A stretch of DNA of 64,000 nucleotides from Streptomyces sp. BK340 (GCF_007827595.1 NZ_VISR01000008.1:124001-188000); one strand, 5' to 3'. Counted from the stretch's first letter, positions 24,488 to 33,269 are shown. Notes: generated from the sequence alone by a model not told the origin. Numbers and translations: made by a program.

Positions 24488-26496
24488 CGACCGGGGAACA
24501 GCACCCCGGTGACGCGTCCCGCCCCGGTGACGCGTCCCGCCCCGGCGGCGTGCCCCGTCCCGGCGACGCGGCCCGCCGGGCCCTCCGGGCTGCACGGGAG
24601 CGGGCGGAGGCCGAGCGGGGCGACACCGCGGAGACGAAGCGGCCGGACCACCCTGCCCAGGCGGAGTCCCGTGACCGGGACGAGTCCGGTGCCGCCGTGG
24701 AGTCCGGTGACCGGGGAGAGTCCGATGGCACGGTGCCGTACGGTCACGCGGGCGACATGAACGCGCCGCAGGCCGCCGCCTCCTCATCCACCCCACGCCC
24801 TGCGGGGCGCCCCGCCGACGCCGCCAGGGAAGCGCTTCGGGCCGCTCGTCGGGAGGCGCTGCGCGCGGAGGCGGAGGCGGAGGCGGCAGGGGCCCGGCGG
24901 GGGAGGCGTGCGTCGGCGCGGCCCGTCGGCTCCTCACCCGTGTCCGCTCGCCCGGCCGGCGAATCCCGGACCCCTGCCCGCGTCCAAGCCGCCCACGACA
25001 TGCGCCAGTTCCTGGCGAACGCCTTCCGCATGCCGTCCGTTGCCGACTCGGCGGACGCAGCGGACGCAGCGGACGCAGCGGACGCCGGGGACGCAGCGGC
25101 CGTGGCGGACACGGTCGACGCGTCCGAGGCGGCGGACGACGACACCGGTACGCACACCACCGCCCGCGGAGCCGACCGCGCCGAACCCCGCCCCCCGGCC
25201 CCCGCGTCCCCACAGATCCCCGCCACCATGGCCACCCCGCACCGCGACACCGAACTCCGCCGCACCTTCCCCGCGTTCCCGCCCCGGGAGGGTTCCGCCG
25301 CGGACTCCGCGTTCGCCGAGACCTGGTGGGGGAACGCCTGGGTCGACGCGCTCGAACAGGGTGCGCTGGACGTGAAGCGGCTGGGCCGCGGCCGGGGTTA
25401 CGCGGACCAGGGCCACGTGGACGCCATCACCGTGACGCCGGGCCTGGTGCTTGCGTACGTGCGCGGGAGCCGTCCGCGTCCGTACCGGGTGCAGGTGCGG
25501 CTGCGCACGCTGGAGGACGCGGAGTGGGAGCGGTTCCTGGACGCGGCCGCCGACCGCCCCGGGCACATCGCGGCCCTGCTGGACAAGGAGCTGCCCCAGT
25601 CCCTCGCCGACTGCGGCGTGCCCCTGCTGCCCGGCCCCCGCGACCTCGCCCCGCAGTGCAGCTGCCCCGACTCCGGCCACCCCTGCAAGCACGCGGCCGC
25701 CCTCTGCTACCAGACGGCACGCCTGCTCGACGCCGACCCCTTCGTGCTGCTCCTGGTGCGCGGCCGGGGGGAGAAGGGCCTCCTCGACGCGCTGTCCCGC
25801 CGCAGCGCCGCCCGTGCGGCCCGCGCCGCGCAGGAGGGATCACCGAGGTCCTTGCCCGGTGTGCGTGCGGCCGAGGCCCTCGCCCCGCGTCGACTCCCAC
25901 CGCTGCCCATGCCGTTGCCCGTGCCGCCACACCCCGAGCAGCCCCCGGTCTACCCGGCGGCGCCCGGCGGACCCGACCCCTTCGCGCTGGACCAGCTGGC
26001 GACCGACGCCGCAGCCCGTGCGCACGCGCTGCTCGCCACCGGCCGCGACCCGGTCGGCGAACTGACCCTCTGGCAGGACGCCGTACGCCTCGCCGCCGCC
26101 CGCCCGGGCTCCGGCCTGACCGCCACCACCCGCACCCTCTACGCCACGCTCGCCGCGGCCACCGACCGCGGCACGGCCGATCTGGCCCGCGCGGTCGCCG
26201 CCTGGCGGCAGGGCGGACCGGAGGGGCTGGCCGTCCTGGAGGAGCCGTGGGATCCGCCGGCCGGCCGCTTCGACCGGGCCCGCCCGCTGCTGCTCGCCGC
26301 CGACCTCCCGGCGTTCCGTCCCTGGCGCAACCGCCTCACCCACCCCCGCGGCCATGTCCAGCTCCGCCTGGGCCGCGACGGCCTCTGGTACGCCTACGAG
26401 TCGGAGCCGGACCAGGACGACTGGTGGCCCCGCGGCACACCCGACCTGGACCCGGTCGGCGCCCTCACCGGCCTGGGCACGCCGGACGACTTCTGA
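24484..26496 (+). CDS. SWIM zinc-finger domain protein
   Basis: 670 residues. The first 230 are low-complexity, Ala/Arg/Asp-rich and repeat-bearing (RPGDASRPG copies, an ADAADAADA run). The conserved core begins near RRTFPAFPPREG and continues FAETWWGNAWVDALEQGALD. The SWIM motif QCSCPDSGHPCKHAAAL (Cys-x-Cys-x6-Cys-x-His, about residues 386-397) binds zinc and is used in DNA or protein contacts. The gene is coupled to the SNF2 helicase, a pairing conserved in actinobacteria, and ends at a short hairpin. The biological process is not established. Confidence 0.87.
   Translation: MTTGEQHPGDASRPGDASRPGGVPRPGDAARRALRAARERAEAERGDTAETKRPDHPAQAESRDRDESGAAVESGDRGESDGTVPYGHAGDMNAPQAAASSSTPRPAGRPADAAREALRAARREALRAEAEAEAAGARRGRRASARPVGSSPVSARPAGESRTPARVQAAHDMRQFLANAFRMPSVADSADAADAADAADAGDAAAVADTVDASEAADDDTGTHTTARGADRAEPRPPAPASPQIPATMATPHRDTELRRTFPAFPPREGSAADSAFAETWWGNAWVDALEQGALDVKRLGRGRGYADQGHVDAITVTPGLVLAYVRGSRPRPYRVQVRLRTLEDAEWERFLDAAADRPGHIAALLDKELPQSLADCGVPLLPGPRDLAPQCSCPDSGHPCKHAAALCYQTARLLDADPFVLLLVRGRGEKGLLDALSRRSAARAARAAQEGSPRSLPGVRAAEALAPRRLPPLPMPLPVPPHPEQPPVYPAAPGGPDPFALDQLATDAAARAHALLATGRDPVGELTLWQDAVRLAAARPGSGLTATTRTLYATLAAATDRGTADLARAVAAWRQGGPEGLAVLEEPWDPPAGRFDRARPLLLAADLPAFRPWRNRLTHPRGHVQLRLGRDGLWYAYESEPDQDDWWPRGTPDLDPVGALTGLGTPDDF
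25051..25089 (+). repeat. 9-bp in-frame tandem repeat in the SWIM gene
   Basis: About four copies of GCGGACGCA encode the Ala-Asp-Ala run in the low-complexity linker. Copy number changes would keep the frame, so strain-to-strain length variation is expected. Confidence 0.7.
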
Positions 26497-26504
26497 GAAC
26501 ACGA

Positions 26505-26521
26505 CCGGAAGGAGCTTCCGG
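26505..26521 (+). terminator. Hairpin after SNF2/SWIM operon
   Basis: A 7-bp perfect stem CCGGAAG/CTTCCGG with a 3-nt loop, 9 bp after the SWIM gene stop. The remaining about 190 bp before the AraC gene show no gene. Confidence 0.5.
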
Positions 26522-26714
26522 GGCGGACGACGACGTGCGGAGTGACCCCGGCGCGTGCCACGGGGACGGGCCCGTGAAGGGCCCGGTCGGCACGGCCGCG
26601 GGACGCCGCACGAGCGGCGTTGCCGCAGACGCCATCCCTCACTCGTCCCCGATGCTTGACGTACAGGGACGGGAAACTTAACTTCTGGGGACCTTCCGCC
26701 CCTGGAGCGTGCCC

Positions 26715-27737
26715 ATGAGGCCCCTTGCCCGCACCGCCGCGCTGAACGGTTACGTCGAGCTGAGCCGTTCCCTCGGCCTCGACCCCCGTGCGCTGATGAA
26801 GAGCGTCGGTCTGGACACCGCGGACCTGGCGGTGCAGGACCGGTGGATCTCGGGCACGGCGGTGGTCGGACTGCTGGAGCTGTCGGCCGCCGCCTCCGGA
26901 CGGGAGGACTTCGGCCTGCTCCTGGCGGACCTGCGACGCTTCTCCAACCTCGGCCCCATCAGCCTGCTCGTCCGTGAAGAGCCCGACGTGCGCAGCGCGC
27001 TGGCCCTGCTGATCCGCCATCAACACTCGTACAACGAGGTCCTGCACGCCCGGCTCTCGGAAGGCAACGGGGTCGCCACGCTCAAGGTGGACCTCCGGCT
27101 CGGGGAGCCGCAGCCGGCCCGGCAGGGCACGGAGCTCGCGGTGGGTGCGTTCCACCGCGTGCTGTGCGGCTTCCTCGGCCCGCACTGGCGCCCGTCGTCG
27201 GTCTGCTTCGCCCACCGGGCGCCGCGGGACACCGCGGGCCACCGTCGCCTGTTCGGGCCCATGGTGGAGTTCGACCGCGACTTCAACGGCATCGTCTTCT
27301 ACGCCGAGGACCTGGACGCCCCCAACGCCATGGCCGACGCCCAGCTGCGCAGTTACACCCGGCGGTACTTCGAGCCCGTCGCGGCCCCCAGGCAGGCATC
27401 CGAGGCCGACCGGGTGCGCGACCTCATCGAGGCGCTGCTGCCGACCGGGCGCTGTTCCATCGAGCAGGTCGCACGCAGCCTCGGCGTCGACCGACGCACG
27501 GTCCACCGTCATCTGGCCCGTTGCGGGGAGACGTTCTCCTCCCTGCTCCATTCGACCCGTACCGCGCTCGCGGAGCGGTTCGTCGCCAATCCCAGCCGTT
27601 CCCTGACCGAGGTCTCCACGCTGCTGGGATTTTCGTCGCTGAGCGCGTTCTCCCGCTGGTTCCACGAGCAGTTCGGCACCAGTCCCCGGGAGTGGCGCAC
27701 GAGCCGGGGCGGCTCGGCGACGCACGGCAGCAGCTGA
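26715..27737 (+). CDS. AraC-family regulator (arabinose-binding-like N-domain)
   Basis: 340 residues from ATG 26715 (GTG 26709 also in frame). The N-terminal 200 residues resemble the effector domain of OruR/ArgR-like AraC regulators (LNGYVELSRSLGLDPRALMKSVGL). The C-terminal pair of helix-turn-helix motifs lies at about 250-330 (SIEQVARSLGVDRRTVHRHL, SLTEVSTLLGFSSLSAFSRW) and ends FGTSPREWR. It stands at the head of the BKACE cluster in the same direction with a 300-bp gap, and is the likely activator of that cluster in response to its substrate. Confidence 0.88.
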   Translation: MRPLARTAALNGYVELSRSLGLDPRALMKSVGLDTADLAVQDRWISGTAVVGLLELSAAASGREDFGLLLADLRRFSNLGPISLLVREEPDVRSALALLIRHQHSYNEVLHARLSEGNGVATLKVDLRLGEPQPARQGTELAVGAFHRVLCGFLGPHWRPSSVCFAHRAPRDTAGHRRLFGPMVEFDRDFNGIVFYAEDLDAPNAMADAQLRSYTRRYFEPVAAPRQASEADRVRDLIEALLPTGRCSIEQVARSLGVDRRTVHRHLARCGETFSSLLHSTRTALAERFVANPSRSLTEVSTLLGFSSLSAFSRWFHEQFGTSPREWRTSRGGSATHGSS

Positions 27738-27751
27738 GGCCGCGGGACCCA

Positions 27752-27779
27752 TGCGGGCGGCGGGGCCGCCGCACCCGCA
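27752..27779 (+). terminator. Hairpin terminator after the AraC gene
   Basis: The arm TGCGGGCGGCGG (27752-27763) pairs with CCGCCG-CA-CCCGCA (27766-27779), leaving a 2-nt bulge. It starts 15 bp after the stop, separating the regulator from the catabolic genes. The rest of the gap to 28041 should hold the promoter of the BKACE operon but shows no unambiguous -35/-10 pair. Confidence 0.5.
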
Positions 27780-28041
27780 GGTGTGTCCCCGATTGGCAAA
27801 TCACCTGTCACCTCAAGCAAAGCGGGCGGGTGCCGTCCGCCCTACCGTGGCAGCACCGCGCAGGCGGTCGGCCTCCGGAGGGAGCGCACTGCCACTCCCC
27901 TGAGGGCACTCCCTCCGGACCCGTCCGCACACACCCGGGCCATCTGCCGCTCACCGGCCCGGACGTCCGCCGGCGCAGGCCCTGTCGTCGCGTCCGTCGC
28001 TGCTCCGTGACGCGATCACCCTTTCGACAAGGAGAAGCCCC

Positions 28042-29100
28042 GTGCACTTCCACGACGACTCCCTCTTCCCCGAGAACCAGGAAAGGCTGGTGATCCAGGC
28101 CGCGCCGTACGGCCCCGAATGGCTTCCCGGGGACGCGGACGACCTGCCGTTGACCATGGACGAGCACGTGCAGGCGGCTGTCGACTGCCACAACGCCGGT
28201 GCGACGGTGCTCCACATCCATGTGCGCGAGCTCGACGGCAAGGGCTCCAAGCGGATGTCCATGTTCAACGAACTGCTCGGGCGGCTGCGCGAGGCCGTGC
28301 CCGACATGGTGCTCCAGATCGGTGGCTCCATCTCCTTCGCCCCCGAGGGCGAGGGCGGCGACGCCAAGTGGCTCGCCTACGACACCCGCCACCTGCTGGC
28401 CGAACTCACCCCGGCGCCGGACCAGGTGACGATCGCCGTCAACACCAGCCAGATGAACATCGTCGAGATCATGAACGACGACGACCTGCAGGGCACGTCG
28501 ATCGCGAAGCCGGACTACTACCGGGCCTACCGCGACATGGTGGTCGAGGCCGGTCCGGAGTTCTACCTGGAGCATCTCGAGCGCCTGCACGCGAACGGCA
28601 TCCAGCCCCACTTCCAACTCGCCCACCTGGCCCAGCTGGAGACCGTGGAGCGGCTGATCCGCTCCGGCGCCTACACCGGGCCGCTGATCCTCAACTACGT
28701 GGCCATCGGCGGCGGTTTCGCCGGCCGGCACCCTGCCGACCTGGTCGAGTTCATCCGCCGTGTCCCGGACGGCGCCGTTCTCACCATCGAGAGCTCCATG
28801 CGCGCCGTGGCCCCGATGAACGCCGTCGCCATCGCCCTCGGCCAGCACGTGCGCGTCGGCAACGAGGACAACCTCTGGCGCGCAAAGGGCGAGCGGATGT
28901 CCTCCGTTGCCCAGGTCGAGCAGATGGTGCGGATCTCCGAGGCACTCGGCCGCGAGATCGCCACCGGAGCGGACGCCAGGCGGATCTACAAGCTGGGCGA
29001 GTACTACGCGGACGCCGACGAGACCCTCGCCCGGCTCGGCATGGTGCCCAACCGCCGCCCGGGACAGCGCGGCTTCATGCTGCGCGACGTCCAGGCCTGA
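28042..29100 (+). CDS. BKACE (DUF849) beta-keto acid cleavage enzyme
   Basis: 352 residues of the family typified by 3-keto-5-aminohexanoate cleavage enzyme, which uses acetyl-CoA to split a beta-keto acid into acetoacetate and a new acyl-CoA. The metal-binding H58-x-H60 in TVLHIHVREL is intact. The family C-terminal block HVRVGNEDNLW is also present, with VEQMVRISEALGREIA after it. GTG 28042 has an AAGGAG site. BKACE subfamilies differ in the residues that read the substrate side chain, and the lysine-fermentation genes that would indicate the classical reaction are absent, so the natural beta-keto acid is unknown. First gene of the cassette. Confidence 0.9.
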   Translation: MHFHDDSLFPENQERLVIQAAPYGPEWLPGDADDLPLTMDEHVQAAVDCHNAGATVLHIHVRELDGKGSKRMSMFNELLGRLREAVPDMVLQIGGSISFAPEGEGGDAKWLAYDTRHLLAELTPAPDQVTIAVNTSQMNIVEIMNDDDLQGTSIAKPDYYRAYRDMVVEAGPEFYLEHLERLHANGIQPHFQLAHLAQLETVERLIRSGAYTGPLILNYVAIGGGFAGRHPADLVEFIRRVPDGAVLTIESSMRAVAPMNAVAIALGQHVRVGNEDNLWRAKGERMSSVAQVEQMVRISEALGREIATGADARRIYKLGEYYADADETLARLGMVPNRRPGQRGFMLRDVQA

Positions 29101-29145
29101 CACCCGGTCCCGTCCCCACCCTCACGAACGCTCCGGGAGCTCTCC

Positions 29146-30120
29146 GTGCCACACGCCGTCCGCTTCTACGAAACCGGTGGTCCTGACGTCCTCACCTGGG
29201 AGGAGGTGTCCGTCGGCGACCCCGGGCCGGGCCAGGTGCGCATCCGGCATGAAGCCGTCGGACTGAACTTCGCCGACACGTATTTCCGCACCGGTCTCTA
29301 CCCGGTACGGCTGCCCGACGGCATCGGTGTCGAGGCCGCCGGCGTCGTCGAGGCGGTCGGTGCGGGCGTCACCCACGTCACCGCGGGGGACCGGGTGACG
29401 TACACCGGAAGCCCGCTCGGTGCCTACAGCACCGAACGGGTCATGGACGCCTCGCACCTGATCCCGTTGCCCCAGGGGATCAGCTGCGAGACGGCGGCCG
29501 CGATGACCATGCGCGGCCTGACGGCGGCCTACCTGCTGCGCAGGATCCACCCGCTGCGGGAGGGGGACGCGGTGCTGCTGCACGCCGCGGCGGGCGGCGT
29601 CGGTCTGATCGTCTCCCAGTGGGCCGCACTGCTCGGCATCCGTGTGATCGGAACGGTCTCCAGCGAGGAGAAGGCGGAGATCGCCCGCGCACACGGATGC
29701 GAGCACGTCATCCGCTACCGGCACGAGGACGTGGCCGAGCGGGTGCGGGAACTGACCGACGGCGCCGGTGTACCGCTGGTGCTCGACAGTGTCGGCAAGG
29801 ACACCTTCGCGGGCTCGCTGGCCTCGCTGGCACGCCGTGGACTGCTCGTCTGCTTCGGCACCGCCTCCGGACCCGTGCCACCGATCGACGTCGTGCAACT
29901 GGCCGTCCGGGGCTCGCTGTTCGTCACCCGTCCCGCCCTCGCCGACTACATCGCCGACCCCGCCGAACGCGGTGCCCTGGCCGGCGAACTGTTCGACCAC
30001 GTCTCCTCGGGACGCATCGCCGTCGAGATCAACCAGCGCTACCGGCTGGAGGACGCCGTCCAGGCCCATCGCGGCCTGGAAGCCGGGCGGACCACCGGGT
30101 CCTCCGTCTTCGTCCTGTGA
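29146..30120 (+). CDS. Quinone oxidoreductase / zinc-independent MDR reductase
   Basis: 324 residues of the QOR type: GVEAAGVVEAVGAGV, AAAMTMRGLTAAYLLR, then the NADPH motif LLHAAAGGVGLIVSQWA (about 144-160). There are no catalytic-zinc ligands. It ends with RGLEAGRTTGSSVFVL, the usual family tail. It probably reduces an enone, quinone or aldehyde intermediate of the cassette. It lies 45 bp after the BKACE gene and 40 bp before the dioxygenase gene. Confidence 0.9.
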   Translation: MPHAVRFYETGGPDVLTWEEVSVGDPGPGQVRIRHEAVGLNFADTYFRTGLYPVRLPDGIGVEAAGVVEAVGAGVTHVTAGDRVTYTGSPLGAYSTERVMDASHLIPLPQGISCETAAAMTMRGLTAAYLLRRIHPLREGDAVLLHAAAGGVGLIVSQWAALLGIRVIGTVSSEEKAEIARAHGCEHVIRYRHEDVAERVRELTDGAGVPLVLDSVGKDTFAGSLASLARRGLLVCFGTASGPVPPIDVVQLAVRGSLFVTRPALADYIADPAERGALAGELFDHVSSGRIAVEINQRYRLEDAVQAHRGLEAGRTTGSSVFVL

Positions 30121-30160
30121 GCCCGCCACCCTCGACCCACCTCTCATGGAGTGAGCACCC

Positions 30161-31060
30161 ATGCCCGACACCCTGCCGTCCGCGGTGAACTCAGGCGCGC
30201 GCCGCGCCTCGATCCAGGCCGAACCGCTGACCTGCACCATCGGCGCAGAACTCACTGGTGTGAACCTCGCCGACGCGGCCCGTGACGACGACCTCTTCGC
30301 CCAGGTCAAGAACCTGCTGCTGCGGTACAAGGTCCTCTTCCTGCGGGACCAGGACATCTCGCGTGCCGACCACGTCGCGTTCGCCTCGCGCTTCGGCCCG
30401 CTGGAGGACCACCCCGTCGCCGGCAGCGATCCCGACCACCCCGGACTGGTCCGGATCTACAAGGACCTGGACAGCCCCCCGGAGCACTACGAGAACGCCC
30501 TGCACACGGACGGCACCTGGCGGACGAACCCGTCGATGGGCGCGGTACTGCGCTGCGTCGAATCGCCCCCGGTCGGCGGCGACACGATCTGGGTCGACAT
30601 GGCCGAGGCCCACCGACGGCTCCCCGAGCACGTCAAGAGCCGGATCGAGGGGCTGCGCGCCCGGCACAGCATCGAGGCCACCTTCGGCGCGGTCCTGCCC
30701 GAGGACCGGCGCCACGCCCTGAAGGAGCGGTTCCCGGACGCCGAGCACCCGGTCGTGCGCACTCATCCCGAGACGGGCGAGAAGATCCTCTTCGTCAACG
30801 CGTTCGCGACGCACTTCGTCAACTACCACACGCCCGAGAACGTGCGTTTCGGCCAGGACTACGCGCCGGGCGCGAGCCAGCTCCTCAGCTATCTGATCAG
30901 CCAGGCCGCCATCCCCGAGTACCAGGTGCGCTGGCGCTGGAGCCCGGGCAGCGTGGCCATCTGGGACAACCGCTCCACCCAGCACTACGCCGTCCAGGAC
31001 TACTGGCCCGCCGTCCGCAAGATGGAGCGCGCCGGGATCGTCGGCGACAGACCGTTCTGA
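30161..31060 (+). CDS. TauD/TfdA-family Fe(II)/2-oxoglutarate dioxygenase
   Basis: 299 residues. The iron ligands are H115-x-D117 in ALHTDGTW and distal H275 in STQHYAVQDY, with the 2-oxoglutarate-binding Arg (R290 or R286) following in VRKMERAGI. It hydroxylates a substrate at an unactivated carbon, often releasing sulfite, an alcohol or an amine; relatives act on taurine, 2,4-D and gamma-butyrobetaine. Its place between a reductase and a transporter suggests that it starts breakdown of the imported compound, whose carbon chain ends as the BKACE substrate. Start ATG 30161. Confidence 0.9.
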   Translation: MPDTLPSAVNSGARRASIQAEPLTCTIGAELTGVNLADAARDDDLFAQVKNLLLRYKVLFLRDQDISRADHVAFASRFGPLEDHPVAGSDPDHPGLVRIYKDLDSPPEHYENALHTDGTWRTNPSMGAVLRCVESPPVGGDTIWVDMAEAHRRLPEHVKSRIEGLRARHSIEATFGAVLPEDRRHALKERFPDAEHPVVRTHPETGEKILFVNAFATHFVNYHTPENVRFGQDYAPGASQLLSYLISQAAIPEYQVRWRWSPGSVAIWDNRSTQHYAVQDYWPAVRKMERAGIVGDRPF

Positions 31061-31093
31061 CCTGCCATTTCCCAAGCAGTCGAGGTGATGACA

Positions 31094-32440
31094 ATGGAGT
31101 TTCACACCACTGCGCCGTCCACGGCCCCGACCGCGTCCGCGTCGGAATGGCCCGTGTCCAGAGGCTATGCCTGGACGGTCTTCGCGCTCGGTTTCGGCCT
31201 GCTGCTGTCCGACTACATGTCCCGCCAGGTCCTCAACGCCGTCTTCCCGATGCTGAAGGCCGAGTGGCTGCTGTCCGACGGCGCCCTCGGCTCGCTGAGC
31301 GGCATCGTGGCCCTGGCGGTCGGCGTGCTCACCTTCCCGATGTCCCTCCTGGCCGACCGCTGGGGGAGGGTGCGCAGCCTGCTGCTCGCCGCCACGATGT
31401 GGAGCCTGGCCACTCTCGGGTGCGCCGTGTCGGCGAACTACGGCGAGATGTTCGTCGGCCGGCTCTTCGTCGGCATCGGCGAGGCGGCGTACGGCAGCGT
31501 GGGGATCGCCGTGGTCCTCAGCATCTTCCCGGCCGCCCTGCGGGCCACCCTCTCCGGTGCCTTCATCGCGGGCGGCGCCTTCGGCTCGGTGCTCGGCGTC
31601 GCCGTCGGCGGCGCCGTGGCCCAGGCGGCCGGCTGGCGCTGGGCGTTCGCCGCGATGGGGGTCTTCGGCCTGGTGCTCGCCGCGGTGTTCGGCACCGTGG
31701 TCAAGGAGAGCCGGCTGGCACCGCGCGGACGGCCCGCCGGCGACGCGGACGGCGCACCGGCACGCGGACGACTGCGTACCCACCTGCCCCGCCTGTTCTC
31801 CTCCGTCTCCGTCATCAGCGCCTACGTCGGCAGCGGACTGCAACTGTTCATCGCGGGTGCGCTCCTGGCCTGGCTGCCCAGCTTCTTCAACCGCTACTAC
31901 CACATGACACCGGCCAGGGCCGGCGGGGTCGCCGGCGGCTTCGCGATGGTCATCGGCATCGGGATGGTCCTCGGGGGCGTCGTCTCCGACCGCATCAGCT
32001 CCACCGCCCCGATCCGCAAGTGGGCCGTCGCCGTCGGCTGCAGCCTCGGCTCGCTCCTCCTGCTCACCCTGGCCTTCCAACTGCCCACCGGAACGGTCCA
32101 GTTGCTGGCTCTGGTCGTCGGCTCCCTGCTGGCGGCCGGCTCCGCCGGACCAGCGGCCGCCATGGTCGCGAACCTGACCCCGGCCGCTGTCGCCGCGACC
32201 GCCTTCGCCACCCTCACCCTGGCCAACAGCCTGCTCGGGCTGGCCCCGGGGCCGGCGGTCACGGGCGCGCTCGCGGACCGCCTCGGCCTGCTGGGCGCCC
32301 TGCGCGTCGTGCCCCTCGTCGCGGTCGCCGCCACGGTGGCCTTCCTGGTCGGCAGGCACTGGTACGAACGCGACCTCCTCCGCCTCGACGCCCCCGCCAC
32401 GAAGGCGGAGCCCAAGCACCCGTCGGAGATCGCCTCATGA
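31094..32440 (+). CDS. MFS transporter
   Basis: 448 residues, about 12 membrane spans with a central cytoplasmic loop (VVKESRLAPRGRPAGDADG). The signature in loop 2-3 reads LADRWGRVRSL, and VSDRIS is the matching loop in the second half. DYMSRQVLNAVFPMLKAEW near the N-terminus resembles the anion/metabolite-proton symporters. ATG 31094 is chosen because GAGG at 31082-31085 is 8 nt away; ATG 31088 is too close. Most likely the uptake system of the BKACE cassette. It overlaps the hydrolase by 4 bp. Confidence 0.9.
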   Translation: MEFHTTAPSTAPTASASEWPVSRGYAWTVFALGFGLLLSDYMSRQVLNAVFPMLKAEWLLSDGALGSLSGIVALAVGVLTFPMSLLADRWGRVRSLLLAATMWSLATLGCAVSANYGEMFVGRLFVGIGEAAYGSVGIAVVLSIFPAALRATLSGAFIAGGAFGSVLGVAVGGAVAQAAGWRWAFAAMGVFGLVLAAVFGTVVKESRLAPRGRPAGDADGAPARGRLRTHLPRLFSSVSVISAYVGSGLQLFIAGALLAWLPSFFNRYYHMTPARAGGVAGGFAMVIGIGMVLGGVVSDRISSTAPIRKWAVAVGCSLGSLLLLTLAFQLPTGTVQLLALVVGSLLAAGSAGPAAAMVANLTPAAVAATAFATLTLANSLLGLAPGPAVTGALADRLGLLGALRVVPLVAVAATVAFLVGRHWYERDLLRLDAPATKAEPKHPSEIAS

Positions 32441-32946
32441 GACCCACCGCGGAACCCACCGTGGTCATCGTCCCCGGTCTGCGCGACCACGTCGCGGACC
32501 ACTGGCAGACACTCCTGGCCGAACGGCTCGCCGAGGCCGGCCGCACCGTCCGTACCGTTCCCCCGGTGGAGGGGAACCGACTCCGCCTGGACGCCCAGGT
32601 CGGCAACCTGGGTGCGACGCTGGCACCCCTGGCCGGTCCGGTTCTGCTGGTCGCCCACAGCGCCGGAGTCATCACCACCGTCCACTGGGCCCGGCGCCAC
32701 CGCGCCGACGTGTGCGGCGCGCTGCTCGCCACGCCACCGGACTTCGAGGCACCGCTGCCGGACGGATACCCCACCCCTGCCGAACTCGCGGACCACGGCT
32801 GGACCCCCGTGCCCCGGGCACCGCTGCCCTTCCCCAGCGTCGTGGCCGCCAGCGCCGACGACCCGCTCGGTGCGCCGGAGCGTGTCGCCGCACTGGCCCG
32901 GAGGCGCAGGGCCCGTACCGTCCCGGTACGGGCCCTGCGGGCGTGA
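32437..32946 (+). pseudogene. Truncated RBBP9/YdeN-type alpha/beta hydrolase
   Basis: 169 residues with an RBBP9-like N-terminus (VVIVPGLRDHVADHWQTLL), nucleophile S75 in VAHSAG, and the acid D141/D142 in ASADDPLG. Full-length relatives continue about 25-30 residues with a G-H-(L/I)-N motif that supplies the catalytic His. Here the frame runs into a 16-bp perfect hairpin and stops at ARTVPVRALRA. The catalytic triad is therefore incomplete and the enzyme is probably inactive. Start coupled to the MFS gene (ATGA). It reads as a gene cut at its 3' end by recombination. Confidence 0.7.
32905..32939. terminator. Strong hairpin overlapping the hydrolase 3' end
   Basis: A perfect 16-bp stem (32905-32920 with 32924-32939) with a 3-nt loop TCC, GC-rich. 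It lies inside the last codons of the truncated hydrolase and 20 bp beyond the stop of the convergent small hydrophobic protein gene, whose native terminator it probably is. Confidence 0.75.
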
Positions 32947-32958
32947 TTGGTGATCAGG

Positions 32959-33129
32959 TCACCATCGATACCAGCGGCCGCGACCACCACCGGCACTGGT
33001 GGATCGCATGACGAAACCGAGCAGCCACACGACCAGGACGGCGAGGGCCACCCACCAAAGGATCTTCACAGCGAAACCGGCACCGAAAAGGATGACCGCG
33101 AGAAGCAGGACCAGAAGCAGGGGAACCAT
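32959..33129 (-). CDS. Small hydrophobic membrane protein
   Basis: 56 residues (MVPLLLVLLLAVILFGAGF...) with two membrane segments separated by a short KILWW turn, and a basic tail GGGRGRWYRW. The AGGAGG ribosome site is 8 nt upstream of ATG 33129, which decides this start over an earlier in-frame ATG. I recognise it as the Streptomyces 'hydrophobic protein' that often accompanies CsbD-like stress genes. It is divergent from the csbD-like gene, so the pair probably shares a stress promoter region. Function not known. Confidence 0.75.
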   Translation of the reverse strand: MVPLLLVLLLAVILFGAGFAVKILWWVALAVLVVWLLGFVMRSTSAGGGRGRWYRW

Positions 33130-33193
33130 AGTTATCGACCTCCTGCCCGCCCGTCTTCCCTGCCTTTTCTTCAATATTCGAGATCGGCACCTT

Positions 33194-33218
33194 GTTTATC
33201 AAGGGGAGGCAGGGGCAC
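33194..33218 (+). promoter_or_regulatory. Possible SigB-type stress promoter of csbD-like gene
   Basis: GTTT (33194-33197), 15-bp spacer, GGGCAC (33213-33218). This resembles the general-stress pattern G-N-N-T / GGGTA(C/T) with one change. It lies 52 bp upstream of the CsbD start. Confidence 0.3.
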
Positions 33219-33269
33219 AAGCGGGCTACCGCGACTGCGGTCCCGAAGCTACGAGGAGGCGTTGTTCCT

